DNA of 31,992 nt from Folioceros fuciformis (lineage: Eukaryota; Anthocerotophyta; Anthocerotopsida; Anthocerotales). The stretch's first letter is position 1. Each line of letters begins with the position of its first letter. A program made the translations under genes and the position numbers. Where the stretch lies: assembly GCA_049999805.1 (NCBI GenBank), contig JBNGIO010006165.1, positions 294,488 through 326,479 of the forward strand, in the 5' to 3' direction. Positions 20,657 to 30,396 of this stretch are shown piece after piece. Under the pieces are notes generated by a model. The model saw nothing but the letters and a program-made list of their open reading frames with translations. It did not search any database and was not told the DNA's origin.

Positions 20657-21590
20657 ATGGTTGCCATCAACATGCTTCGACTGGCGGATTATTTGACAAA
20701 GGATGCTCAAATACGCCATGTCAACGAGTCGTGGGGGAAGCACTTATTGCGCGAGATCAAGAAGGGGCTTGTACAAGAAGGTGTTTTGCCCCTACTGTGT
20801 ATGATAGATCCAAAGGAGTGCCCGACAGTATCTGACTTTGATCGAGAGAAATTGAAAGAATAGAAGTATATTAGGGGTGTCCTTGGAGGTAACCACAACT
20901 TCTATGCGTTCCAATGCAAGGAACCCAGATAACTCACACTACTAGTATATGGAGGCTCGCATCTATGCAGGGCTCATTCAAAAGGAAATGCGATGTCTCG
21001 CGACTAACCACAATGTAAAGGCAAACTTTCGCAAGAAAATGTCATTCATCGAGTAAGTTCGGTACATCCATGATAAGCTGAAGATCACAAGCGAGCAAGG
21101 AGTGCCAATAACAATGACATGGAAGTATCACTTATACAAAATGTTGGGGGTCATAGGGATGCAAGTGATAAAGATGAGAAGCAACGGCTGGTCGACCAAA
21201 AGACAGTTGTACTCTATATTGCAAGTGTGCCACCCCATGTATGGGAAAGGGTCAATGAGGTTTTCTGCTTGTAGGAAAGAGGGGAACTTCCCGAACAAGG
21301 AAATAGAAAGAAGGCTAGCAAACGAGGCAAGTCCAGGAGAATAAATGCAGATGCCGAGCCGTCGATCCGCAACCCTAATCACATCATAAAACCTATGCAT
21401 GCGACTGCATGGAAAGTTTTCCAGGGCATGCCACCCGAAGAAGCAAGGGATCGTATCATGATGTCGGCTTTGAAGAAAGTCGTCCAAGGTGAACTCACGG
21501 TCAGCAGGATGAAGACTTGGATAATAAAAGCGACGAAGTTAAATATTATTCAAACCGTTTTTTGTTCTGGGTTATGATGCACATTATTTG
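20657..21590 (+). pseudogene. Decayed ParB/sulfiredoxin-fold-like protein gene
   Basis: Directly after the LTR a frame reads INMLRLADYLTKDAQIRHVN, SWGKHLLREIKKGLVQEG and LPLLCMIDP. After a stop it continues VLGGNHNFYAFQ, then in a shifted frame MEARIYAGLIQKEMRCLATN and KKMSFIE-VRYIHDKL. Further on, an open stretch reads VVLYIASVPPHVWERVNEVF and the last one HATAWKVFQGMPPEEARDRI. The order resembles the ParB/Srx fold: an N-terminal Q-x-R segment, a GG-N-H-N motif where ParB has DG-H-R, and an AGL...E...LA-NHN helix where ParB has the E-A-xx-A-x-xEN helix. That is a family-level inference, not a proven match. At least five stops and two frameshifts make it a pseudogene. Its 5' end is cut by the Copia LTR. 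Confidence 0.5.
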
Positions 21591-21822
21591 CAGAAGTGGA
21601 GGAAGAGTACCCCAAGCACATGTGAAGACAAGATGGGGAGCGCGGTGGAGAGACTGTTAGCAATGTGACGGCCTCATGGAAGCAGTGAGCCCCCCACGGG
21701 GGGGCTCGATAGTCTGCACATGGGTCGAAGAGGCCGGAATGTGTTCTGACGTGCAGAGTAGTAGGAAGCCTAACAAGGGAATACAAGCATATAACCCTGA
21801 TGAGCTTAGGTAGAAGAAACCA
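21591..21822. other. Junction between ParB-like pseudogene and ORF1 element
   Basis: No protein-like frame of any length is secure here. A reading EEYPKHM...VTASWKQ may be the last part of the ParB-like frame. A GC palindrome (CCCCCCACGGGGGGG) lies at 21691. Confidence 0.4.
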
Positions 21823-22412
21823 ATGCATGAGATGGAGGCTCAAGTACGGAATCTCGGGAAAGGTACAGCCCGTGAGAGGTCAGATGTGGGCGTAAGTACC
21901 GATTTGTGGGCATAAGTACCGATTCGGCTTCAAACGCGTTGAAAGGAGGAACCAGCATCCAACTCGGCCCCTTGGCCGACCTCTTGACTGAAGAACGGTA
22001 CTTTCAACAAGAGGAATCTAGGTTGTTCGATTGTTCGGTGGTGGGGAGGCTTTCTGCCGGTGGGCCGCCTTTGGTAAGCAAGTTGGAAGAGTGGGTAACC
22101 CAGGTCTCAGGATGTCCTCCAGCTTACGTTTTCCTGAAAGAAGATGGCTCTTTTCAGGTTAAGTGCGACGAAGCAGCTGGTGCTCTTGCTCTCCTGCAGA
22201 CTACGCTGCCCTTCAAAGGCTCAACCCAGGTGATGGTGGAGGCATGGTCCCCAGGAAGCACACACTTCATCTGGGTGCGGCTACCCACCCTACCGGTTCA
22301 GCTCATTCCATTGATTGACAGGATTTTGGAAACGATTGGTAAGGTGGTGGAGATTCCACCGGTGGACTCCGTTTTTTTACAGAATCAAGCCTCCCCGTTT
22401 CGGTGTAAGGGT
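21823..22412 (+). pseudogene. Retroelement ORF1 with DUF4283-like domain, 5' part
   Basis: From ATG at 21823 the sequence encodes MHEMEAQVRNLGKGTARERS. After a 20-bp duplication that shifts the frame, the open part continues to the insertion point with RLFDCSVVGRLSAG, YVFLKEDGSFQVKCDEAAGA, WSPGSTHFIWVRLPTLP and IDRILETIGKVVEI. The W-V-R-L-P-L-P...I...IG-V--I pattern is that of DUF4283 domains, found in ORF1 proteins of plant LINEs and related domesticated genes, where they act with a zinc knuckle in RNA binding. The Copia element interrupts it at 22412; the same domain resumes at 27354. Confidence 0.7.
21886..21925. repeat. 20-bp tandem duplication that breaks ORF1
   Basis: Two adjacent 20-bp copies (21886-21905, 21906-21925) begin GTGGGC and contain TAAGTACCGATT; they differ at two bases. 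The reading upstream (ERSDVGVSTD) and downstream (STDSASNALKGG) joins in a single frame if only one copy is counted, so the duplication is a secondary frameshift. Confidence 0.85.
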
Positions 22413-22585
22413 TATTTAAATTGAAGATGGATGTATACTTTTTTGAGTGTCGGGATAGTTACAATGTTGAGCGTTCATGTGTGTCCTTAATCTGTGCATG
22501 GTACTACGTGAAGAGGTATGTCTGTTGGTTGATGCCTCTTGGATGAAGAGCTGCTGGTGACGGGTCTTGGACTGTCACTCCATTA
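22413..22585 (-). repeat. 3' LTR of the nested Copia element
   Basis: The 173-bp repeat reads TAATGGAGTG...TTTAAATA on the minus strand and matches 27176-27348 except at two positions near its inner A/T-rich end. Its ends are TA...TA, not the common TG...CA. Its first triplet TAA serves as the stop codon of the polyprotein. Confidence 0.93.
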
Positions 22586-25500
22586 CTCCCGCTCAGCTCT
22601 AGCATCCAGACTTGTAAGAGATGAAGAATCAGATGAGGTTCTGAGGTCCGCGAGGCCTAAGGCTGAAGTGAGTACTTCATGCTTGGCTTTGCCTAGCAAC
22701 TTAGTGAGGAGGTCGGCTAAGTTGGACTCTGTAGGAACGTATAGAAGCTTGACAATACCTCTCGCTACAAGCTGCCTCACAAAGTGATAAGCCACTTCTA
22801 TGTGCTTTGTTCTAGCGTGAAATCTGTCACCCTTGGTTAAAGCAATAGCTGCAGTGCTGTCACAGTGTAGAACAGTGGGGTCAGCTTGTGGGTAGCCAAG
22901 ATCTTCAAGGATCTGCCTGCAGTGTACAATTTCTTTTCCGGCCTTGGATAGGGCTCCATATTCGCTTTCAGCACTAGATGTAGAAATCGTGGCAAGCTTC
23001 TTGCTTGACCATGTTACAGCTGATCCTCCCAGTGTGAAAACATAGGCTGCAACACTTCGACGAGCATCAGGGTTTGATGCCCAGTCGGCATCAGACCAGC
23101 CCTCAAAGTTAAGCACTCCGTTACTTGACCTCTTGTAGGTGATTCCACGGTGAGTTGTGCCCTTCGAATAACGATAGATTCTCTTCACGCACATCCAATG
23201 TGCTCTGCCAGGATTAGAGATGAACTGTGCTACACTAGAGGTAGCATAGGAAATGTCATATCGTGTCCAACCATGCAAGTAGATAAGACTGCCAACAGCG
23301 CTAAGGTAAGGGACCTTGGCCATGTCCTCCTTTTCTACCTCAGTTGTGGGGCAGTCAGCTGAGGTGAGTTTGATTCCAGCTGAAAGTGGTGTTGGGGCAG
23401 GCCGGGCATCTGAGAGCTTGAACCTATCTAGAATTTCAAGTACATACTTTGACTGAAGCAAGGATAGAGTGCCTGCCTTTCTATCTCGGCGGATTTGTAC
23501 ACCGAGACAATACTCCAGGGGCCCTATGTCCCTCATCTTAAACTTGGCAGCAAGCATCTCCTTTACATCTACAAGCAGCTTTCCAGGGTCATTGGTAAAC
23601 ATGATGCAGTCGTCGACATACAGGGCCAACGCCAGGAATTTATCTCCTCTTCGTAGTAAGTATAAGTTCTGGTCTGCTAAGGTCTTGACGAAGCCAAATC
23701 AAGTAAGGTAGCCGTCAATCAGCATGTAGAATTCAGCTGGTGATTGCTTGAGGCCGTACAGGCCCTTGAGGAGCTTGCAGACCCAGGTAGGTCTCTTGGG
23801 GTCAACATACATCGGTGGTTGCTCCATGTAAATCTCCTCCTTTAGTGTGGCATAGAGGAAGGCTGTCGAAATGTCCAGTTGATGTACATCAAGGTCGTGC
23901 TCAGCCGCAATTGCCAGAAGGAATTTGACAGATTGAGCAGCCACCACAGGTGCATAAATGTTATCTCCGTAGTCAAGGCCAGGCCTTTGACTGTAGCCCT
24001 TGACCACCAGCCTTGCCTTGAGTCTTTCTGTTGTTCCATCGGATTTTAGCTTTCGTTTGAAGGTCAATTTGCATTTAATGGCCTTGCGACCGGGAGGGAG
24101 TGGGGTGAGCACCCATGTCTTTAGTTCGATGAGTGAATCGTACTCCTGTTGGATTGCCTTGATCCACCCTTCCTTGTCAGGGGATTTGAGTGCTTCTTCC
24201 AGGCTTGCGGGCTCTTGCACATGAGTGGCAGCCAGCATAGCCCTTGCCATGAGATTGTTTGGGGCCTCATGCTCTGTCGCTGCAGACATGGTTTCCATTT
24301 CAGAAGCATCAGGAGCGGCTTCTACAATGTTAGGCTGTTGAGGAACAGTTGGCTGCTGTGGAGCATCTCCAGGGACATGATAGGTATCCAGATAAGCAGG
24401 TCGCCTACGAACTCTGGTAGATTGACGTCTCTCTGAAATGATGGTCGCAGCGGAAGGAGGTTGTGCTGCAGTTGAGTTAGAAGAGTGAGCGTCCTGAACA
24501 CCTCCAACATCCTGGTCTCCGCCAGCATCCTGATCTCCTCCAGCATGGACGACCGGAGAGAGCAATGGATCTGCCTGAGCAGGGGGTTGACCATGGGGTT
24601 GGTGCACGGAGCGTTTTTCAGGGATCTCAATCTCAGCGTTGTCCTCCTCCACATGGCGAGAGGAGGAGTCAAGGTCGGGGTAAGAGCCAATGAGACTCCC
24701 GCTGTCTCCTGTAAGACTAGAAGAGGAATCCAGGTGTTCACGCACATAAACGCTCTGAGAGATTGTAACCTGATGGGAGTTTGGGTGAATGAGCTTGTAG
24801 CCTTTGACCCCGTCCATATATCCAACAAATATGAGCTTCTGTGCTCGAGGATCGAATTTACTAGTCTTGGAATCAAGAGCATGGCGCTTCTCCTTGGGTA
24901 TCCAAGAGTAAGCTTCAGACCCGAACACACGAAGGTGGGTCAAGGAGGGCTTGATGCCACTCTAGACCTCAAAGGGTGTCATGTCCGGGAGTGCAGATGT
25001 GGGCAGACGATTCACTAAGTGTGTGGCAGTGGAAACTGCCTCAGCCCAGTAACCACGTGACAGATGTGAATGAGCCAACATGGCCCTGGCCATCTCCTGC
25101 AAATGCCGATTACAATTCTCCGCAACACCGTGTTGTGCGTGGGCATAGGGAACAGTCACCTGTCGAGTTATTCCTCGGTCAGAGAGGTAGGAGGTGAACT
25201 CAGCAGACATGAACTCACCTCCGCCATCCGAGCGCACACATTTAAGCTTGCAGCTAGTCTGACGTTCTGCCATCGCATGGCATTCCCGAAACTTAGCGAA
25301 AGCCTCACTCTTGAGACGCAGAAAATAGGTGTGAACCATACGGGATTTGTCATCGACCACGGGCATAAAGTAAGATGCTCCTCCAAACGAGTGAGTTGAC
25401 ATAGGCCCGCAGAGATCGATGTGTACCAGCTGAAGTAGCTCAGTTGCACGGTGAGTGGAGGCACGAGGGTATGGTGTCTCTTTACTTTTACCGAGCAGAC

Positions 25501-27025
25501 AGCCCTCACAGAAGAGCGAGTCACTGAACTCAAGTAGAGGCTCTGCATATAGCTGACCTGCCTGCATCTCCTTCATACGCTTCAGATTGGGATGTCCCAA
25601 GCGTAGATGCCATAGCTTTGTCTCTTCTGATTTATTTGAAGTCTGAGCCAAGAGGGTTGATCCAAGGGTAGCAGTCGCTTCAAGAGTGTAGAGCCGATCC
25701 TCCTTTTCTCCGTGGCAAATAACCGCAAGGGGATTTTCATACAAGGAAATCTCACACTTCTGGGCCTTGAAGTGTACCTCATGTTTCTTGTCGTCTATCA
25801 GGCTACTCACTGAGACAAGGTTCTTTGCTACCTTAGGTACGTGAAGCGCGTCTGTCAGGGTTATAGTGCCACCAGTCTTGCACGTTAGGGTAACCGTGCC
25901 AGTGCCACAAACATTTGCAGCCCGGTTGTCTGCAACATAAATCAGCCCTCCCTCCTGCAGTGGTTTGTAGGTGGAGAAGCAGCTGCGTTCCTTACAGATG
26001 TGAGCGGAAGCTCCGCTGTCTAAGTACCATGAGGAGCAACTGTCACTGCCGGGTGTGAGAGCAGTGATGAGGATTGTTGGCACTCGCTGCACAACGTTAG
26101 CACTTTGGGGACCAGGCTTTCTTGGTTCGCCCGCTTGTTTACTTCGGCACTCTCGCTCATAGTGCCCTAGTTTTCTGCACCAGTTGCAGCTCCCTTTTCG
26201 ACGAGGATTGGCAGGGCCTGAAGAAGACGAACTCTCTCCTCCCTTCCTGCTTAGCCAGTTTCTATTTCTTGGTTGTCTTTGCCCGTTTGGCCCTGAGATG
26301 AACAAGGCATGTCCTGGGGCAACGCTTCTTGAGGATCCCCTGGTAGAGTCTTCCTCTATGACAGCCGCTATGACCTGTGAGAGGGTCATCTCGTCTCCAA
26401 GTTTTAATTTCTTCGCGAGTTGTGATTGTTTGATAAGGCTCTTTTGTGTGGCTGTGAAGGTACGCCAGCTTTGTGGTAGTGTCATGAGGAGGGCTATGGC
26501 CGCCTCAGGCTCTGAGAGAGTTGTACCACAAGAGGCCAGTCTTGCTCTTAGGGTTCGGAAAGTGCTTAGATGTGAGTGGATGCTCTCCCCGTCCTTATAT
26601 TTAAGGAGGTGAAAGTTCCTTGTCGTTGTGGCTACGTGCTGTGGATCAGTTGCTTCATACATCTGGCGAAAGCGCTCCCAGATGTTGTGGGACGTAGGTG
26701 CACCAAAGGTATGATGCACCATGTCCTTATCCAGTCCTGCAATTAAGAGGTTTCTGGCTTTCCTGTCTAATTTGTTCCAGTGATCAAGATGTGGACCTGC
26801 GGAATTAGGGCAAGGGAGCGATCCGTCGACTATTGTCCACAAATCGGCATCTTCCAAGTGCCCTCTCATTCTCGTAGACCACACATCGTAATCGGTACCA
26901 GTGAATCTATCTTTTTCCTTGATTTCGATGCGGAAGCTGGTGAGGTATATAGGGTTAGGTTGAGCGGCTCCTCCACTTGCTCCTGTCACGGTCCCTCCAC
27001 CGGCTACTCCGCCGGCTCCTGACAT
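22583..27025 (-). pseudogene. Copia gag-pol polyprotein with two in-frame stops
   Basis: One frame of 1,480 codons runs from ATG 27025 to TAA 22583, interrupted only by TAG at codon 688 and TGA at codon 1109. Gag has a UBN2-like region and a zinc knuckle from Cys280 (CNWCRKLGHYEREC). Protease has WYLDSGASAHIC with Asp336. Pre-integrase and integrase follow with LWHLRLGHPNLKRM, HIDLCGPM, DDKSRM and VRSDGGGEF. Reverse transcriptase shows KARLVVKGYSQ, HQLDISTAFLYATL, LLKGLYGLKQSP and YVDD at 1136-1139. RNase H has SDADWASN, STSSAESEYGAL and HCDSTAAI. The first stop replaces a residue between PFEV and SGIKPSL, usually Trp in this position, consistent with TGG to TAG. Otherwise all catalytic motifs are present. 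Confidence 0.95.
22586..22599 (-). other. Polypurine-rich tract of the Copia element
   Basis: The minus strand reads GAGCTGAGCGGGAG directly before the 3' LTR, in the place of the plus-strand primer. It is not uniformly purine (one C and one T) and also encodes the last residues of the polyprotein (RAERE). Confidence 0.5.
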
Positions 27026-27159
27026 GATGTCAGCATTTGTTGTAAGTCTCAGGCTTCACCGCGCTGTTGGTTGCGAGTATTCCCCTGTTCTGAGCCTTGG
27101 CTTTTAGCCACCAGGAACTTCAAGCGCACCAGTGTCACACGGTAGGCCTTTCATCATGG

Positions 27160-27175
27160 CATGGCTCTGATACCA
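27160..27175 (-). other. Copia primer-binding site (tRNA-Met)
   Basis: The minus strand reads TGGTATCAGAGCCATG, the common plant Copia site complementary to initiator methionine tRNA. It follows the 5' LTR with no spacer. Confidence 0.93.
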
Positions 27176-27348
27176 TATTTAAATTAAAGATGGATATATA
27201 CTTTTTTGAGTGTCGGGATAGTTACAATGTTGAGCGTTCATGTGTGTCCTTAATCTGTGCATGGTACTACGTGAAGAGGTATGTCTGTTGGTTGATGCCT
27301 CTTGGATGAAGAGCTGCTGGTGACGGGTCTTGGACTGTCACTCCATTA
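27176..27348 (-). repeat. 5' LTR of the nested Copia element
   Basis: Partner of 22413-22585, 173 bp, two mismatches. As the upstream LTR it carries the element's promoter, although no clear TATA box is seen beyond an A/T-rich end. Its outer edge is followed by the AGGGT target duplicate. Confidence 0.93.
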
Positions 27349-27353
27349 AGGGT

Positions 27354-29085
27354 TGACAATCTCAATGCCTTGCCCGCGACGGTGGTGGTGAGAGATCCAA
27401 TAGACTCTTCCCCGAGCTATACCCAACTCTTTCGATTACCCAGGTCTTCCCGTTAGGTGTGGTGTTTGCGGCCCTACAAACCATCTTAAAAGTGAGTGTT
27501 CGATTCGAGCAGATTCAGTAGCAAGCAAGGTCAGGCATGAGAAGACACGGGTCGAACCCTTACCAGGATTCCTAGGTGTCTAGAGGAAGCCTTGGAGGAC
27601 GAGTCTGGTTACGCAACGTTGGGCTAGTCGATTTCAAGAGGAGGTCTTCCCGAGTCTTGCCGGCACTACCATCACTCAGGTAAAATTATGTGTGCTCATG
27701 CGGAAGAAGGTGGAGAGCGCTTTTTACTACTGGATGCCGAGAGGGGAGGAGTTACATGTGCTCCCTACTCGAGCCCTTAAGCTAGGAGCCGCAGAAGGGG
27801 TTAGAATGCCACTGGTATGGGAGACGGTCTAGAGGAAGGCCAAGAGCGTGATTCAAGAAGGTTTGAGTATGGGGGCTAAGTCTGCAAGCAAGTTTTCCAA
27901 GGAAGCGAGGTTCAGCGTCGTCTGTCATAAGCTTGAAGGTTCCTCGGCTATCCTTTATTTCAACACCTTGTTGGACTTGGGGAGGGAGAGCCGAATCCCG
28001 GTAGCTACTAACTCACAGCGGATAGGGGAAGCGGATAGGGGAATCGAAGATGCTTGCCTTTGTCCAAGATGCAAAATTCGGTAGAGGCAGGGTCACACTT
28101 GCTACCAGTTGTGATTAAGGTGAGCCTTGGATTCTTTGGTTTGCTCTCATCGCCAATCACAATTAAGTTGCCAGGGGAGTGGGAGCTCAAATGGAAGGAG
28201 GACACTGGAGAGGATGGTGTGGCGCCAATGGAGGTCGAGTCCCAAGAAGAGGTGATCTCACAGTATCCGGGAAGGCAAGGGGTTACGAGCTCGAAGAAGC
28301 AGCAGGCAAAGGGTGACGGGAAGACAATTCCAGACCAGTTACCCAAAAAGAGGTTGTCGGCAGACGCATTAAAGGAGCAAGGCGGTGCTGTTCCCCAACA
28401 AAATCCTTCGGATGTTTTAAGAGGTGAGTTGGCAGGAGTGCAGGGGATCTGCAGCCCAGGCCTGGAATCAACAGGGGTGATCAAGAACTCCCATTCCTCA
28501 CAGCAGGAGGCAGATCCTGGCAACCCGTAGCCGCTGGAGGAGTTTCTCGTGCAAGCTCAGTATTCACGTGTAGGTCTAGGTGCAGACGTCAATGAGATTG
28601 ACCGTTCGTCGAGACCTAAGCAGAAGTCGAGACTGAAGGCCATTAAAGGTGCAGGAGCGGGGAGAGTAAAGCAAAACGGGAAGCTGGGTTATCCAGCAGG
28701 GCTGGCCCGGACGATCGTCAAGGCAAGAGGAGGTGAGGCGGCTGGCAAGGAGCGGGTTTCATTTCAACAGGAAGACGAGGTTGAAGGTCATGGGAGCGCT
28801 CCTCAGCGGGTGGCACAATGGGGGACTGACCCCAAGCGGAAGGATGGCATATTTACGAGGGTGTCAGTTCACCACCTACCAGGAGACACAGCTGACAAGT
28901 TGATAGTTGGCGTGCTGGGCGGTGCTTCTCACTCTCATCTAGGGGGTGGTTTCCAAAAGGTGATAAGCGAGAGTGGGTTCTCAGATCTCGTGGCCAGTGG
29001 AAGGAGTGGAGAGCATCGGGGAAGGGTTGTAGAGGGTGTCGATCCTCACCCTACGCGTCACCACTCTCCGAGCTGGAACAGATGA
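27354..29085 (+). pseudogene. Retroelement ORF1, 3' part with CCHC zinc knuckle
   Basis: Right after the Copia target duplicate the DUF4283 reading resumes (VRVDNLNALPATVVVRDP), then after a frameshift comes a CCHC zinc knuckle at 27458-27499 (CGVCGPTNHLKSEC). The combination DUF4283 plus CCHC is the hallmark of plant LINE ORF1-type proteins. A protein-like stretch of unknown type follows (ARFSVVCHKLEGSSAILYFN near 27950). A long hydrophilic tail then reads in one frame from 28054 to 29085, broken by a single TAG at 28528; it is rich in K, E, G and S. The tail has no recognised domain. Several frameshifts and stops make the gene inactive even without the Copia insertion. Confidence 0.7.
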
Positions 29086-30396
29086 GCTCCTTCAAGCCCG
29101 CTGGGGAAGGATCACCCTTGGGAGAAGGGAGTTCGGTGCTGCCTAGTAGACAGGATGAAACCAGATAGCTTCTAGGCTGCGATCTTGTTGACATAATTGC
29201 AGAGGCTTCTCAAGTTTTTCTCCAACCGGGTTCTCAGGGAGAGTTTGCGTGACACGGTGAAGTCCTCGGCGCCACGGCGGCTACTCCAGGCCAGACAGTC
29301 GGGTAGCAAGAAAGTCATGACGACGGTGAGAACTCCTGAGGCACCTTTAGAAAATTGGACAAGGGGAGGATCCACGGAGGAAGGAGGATACGAGGAGCCT
29401 CTAGGTACCAGGCGCTTCAGGAGACGAAGTTGTCAAAACGGTGCCTTGGTGAACTTGATAGCACCATACTTGGGGTGGCATCAATCCTTTTGTGCGGAGC
29501 AGGAAAGCACAGCTAAGACACTAGAGGGAGACTTGGGAAAGGGCGATGAAAACAACAAGCTAGCCCAAGAGGTCAATGTGTCCCTGCAGGCTTCGAGTTC
29601 TACACTTCAGGATCGGTCTGCTGGACTACCAAAGGCAGGAAGGCTGGTGGTGTCTACGCAGGGGTATTTGACCCTAGGCCCAGGGAGGAGGCCAGTGATC
29701 TCATGGCTGAACAGAGCCAACCTGGACGAGCGGTGGGCTTGTTTGGCGCTGACCCAAAAACGGAGGTCGAGGACGGGAGCTTGCCTACAGACACATCAGG
29801 AAGATCAGGTGAGCGCCCACAACTCAATAAGCGAGGCTCTAAGGATGAAGGTGGAGTGGTCACCTTAGCTGCCCTTACAGTTGCGAGCTCCAAGGCGGCG
29901 AGGCTACCTTAGCATCTGGACGTACAAGAGTTTCTTGATAAGATGGCTACTCGGGTGCAGTCGGGGGAGCAGGAAGTACTGTCGGAAGGGCTCCATTCCC
30001 TTGGTGGTTATGGTCACGCTCCATCTCAGTGCGGATCCCACAAGAATGGTAGGAGCTCTAGTTTTCCAGAGGTAGGGAGCGGCAGTGGATGCAAAGCGCT
30101 GCTTGGTGTGTCCCCAGAGGCTGATGTTACACGAGGAAGTCAAAGCCAAGCCACGGCGTGTGCTCGCTCGCTGCTCGCTAGGGGATGAAACTCCTTTGGG
30201 CAGCGATGTTTTTTTGTCGCCATTGGCTGGGAGGGAGCATCTGCAGGCTTTGTCCCCGGAGCCAGCTGGTACGCAAGCTGTTGAGCCCCAAGAGCATACT
30301 TTATGCTCTAAGAGTGGTGGATGGTCCGTGTGGGGAAACTGGTACCAGCAAGCCAGATGGGCCGTCAGAGTGTGGAGGCAAAACCCTGGGCATTGA
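29086..30396 (+). pseudogene. Decayed downstream part of the ORF1 element
   Basis: Protein-like readings continue in changing frames with many stops. At 29415-29432 the frame reads LQETKL, followed by SKRCLGELDSTILG; LQETKL is characteristic of the start of the APE-type endonuclease in plant LINEs. No other endonuclease motif and no reverse transcriptase are visible, so this may be a small endonuclease remnant or a coincidence. Other stretches (RSGERPQLNKRGSKDEGG near 29800; AREHLQALSPEPAGTQ-like near 30240) are low-complexity and of unknown origin. The long open frame at 29197-29868 has no family features. Confidence 0.4.

Larger units (their letters stand above)
22408..27353 (-). mobile_element. 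Young Ty1/Copia LTR retrotransposon, nested
   Basis: The element spans 22413-27348 and is bordered by the direct repeat AGGGT (22408-22412 and 27349-27353), the expected 5-bp target duplication. It has two 173-bp LTRs, a primer-binding site (27160-27175), one gag-pol frame and a purine-rich tract before the 3' LTR. Domain order protease, integrase, reverse transcriptase, RNase H defines Copia. LTR identity (171 of 173) indicates recent insertion. It splits the DUF4283 ORF1 gene. Only two stops interrupt the polyprotein, so the copy may have been active recently or been mobilised by a relative. Confidence 0.95.

Noticed and set aside
24485-25018. Plus-strand ORFs inside the Copia element
   Set aside because: They lie antisense to clear integrase and reverse-transcriptase coding sequence.
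29197-29868. 223-codon open frame as an intact gene
   Set aside because: No domain, no conserved motif, and the neighbouring readings suggest decayed retroelement sequence.
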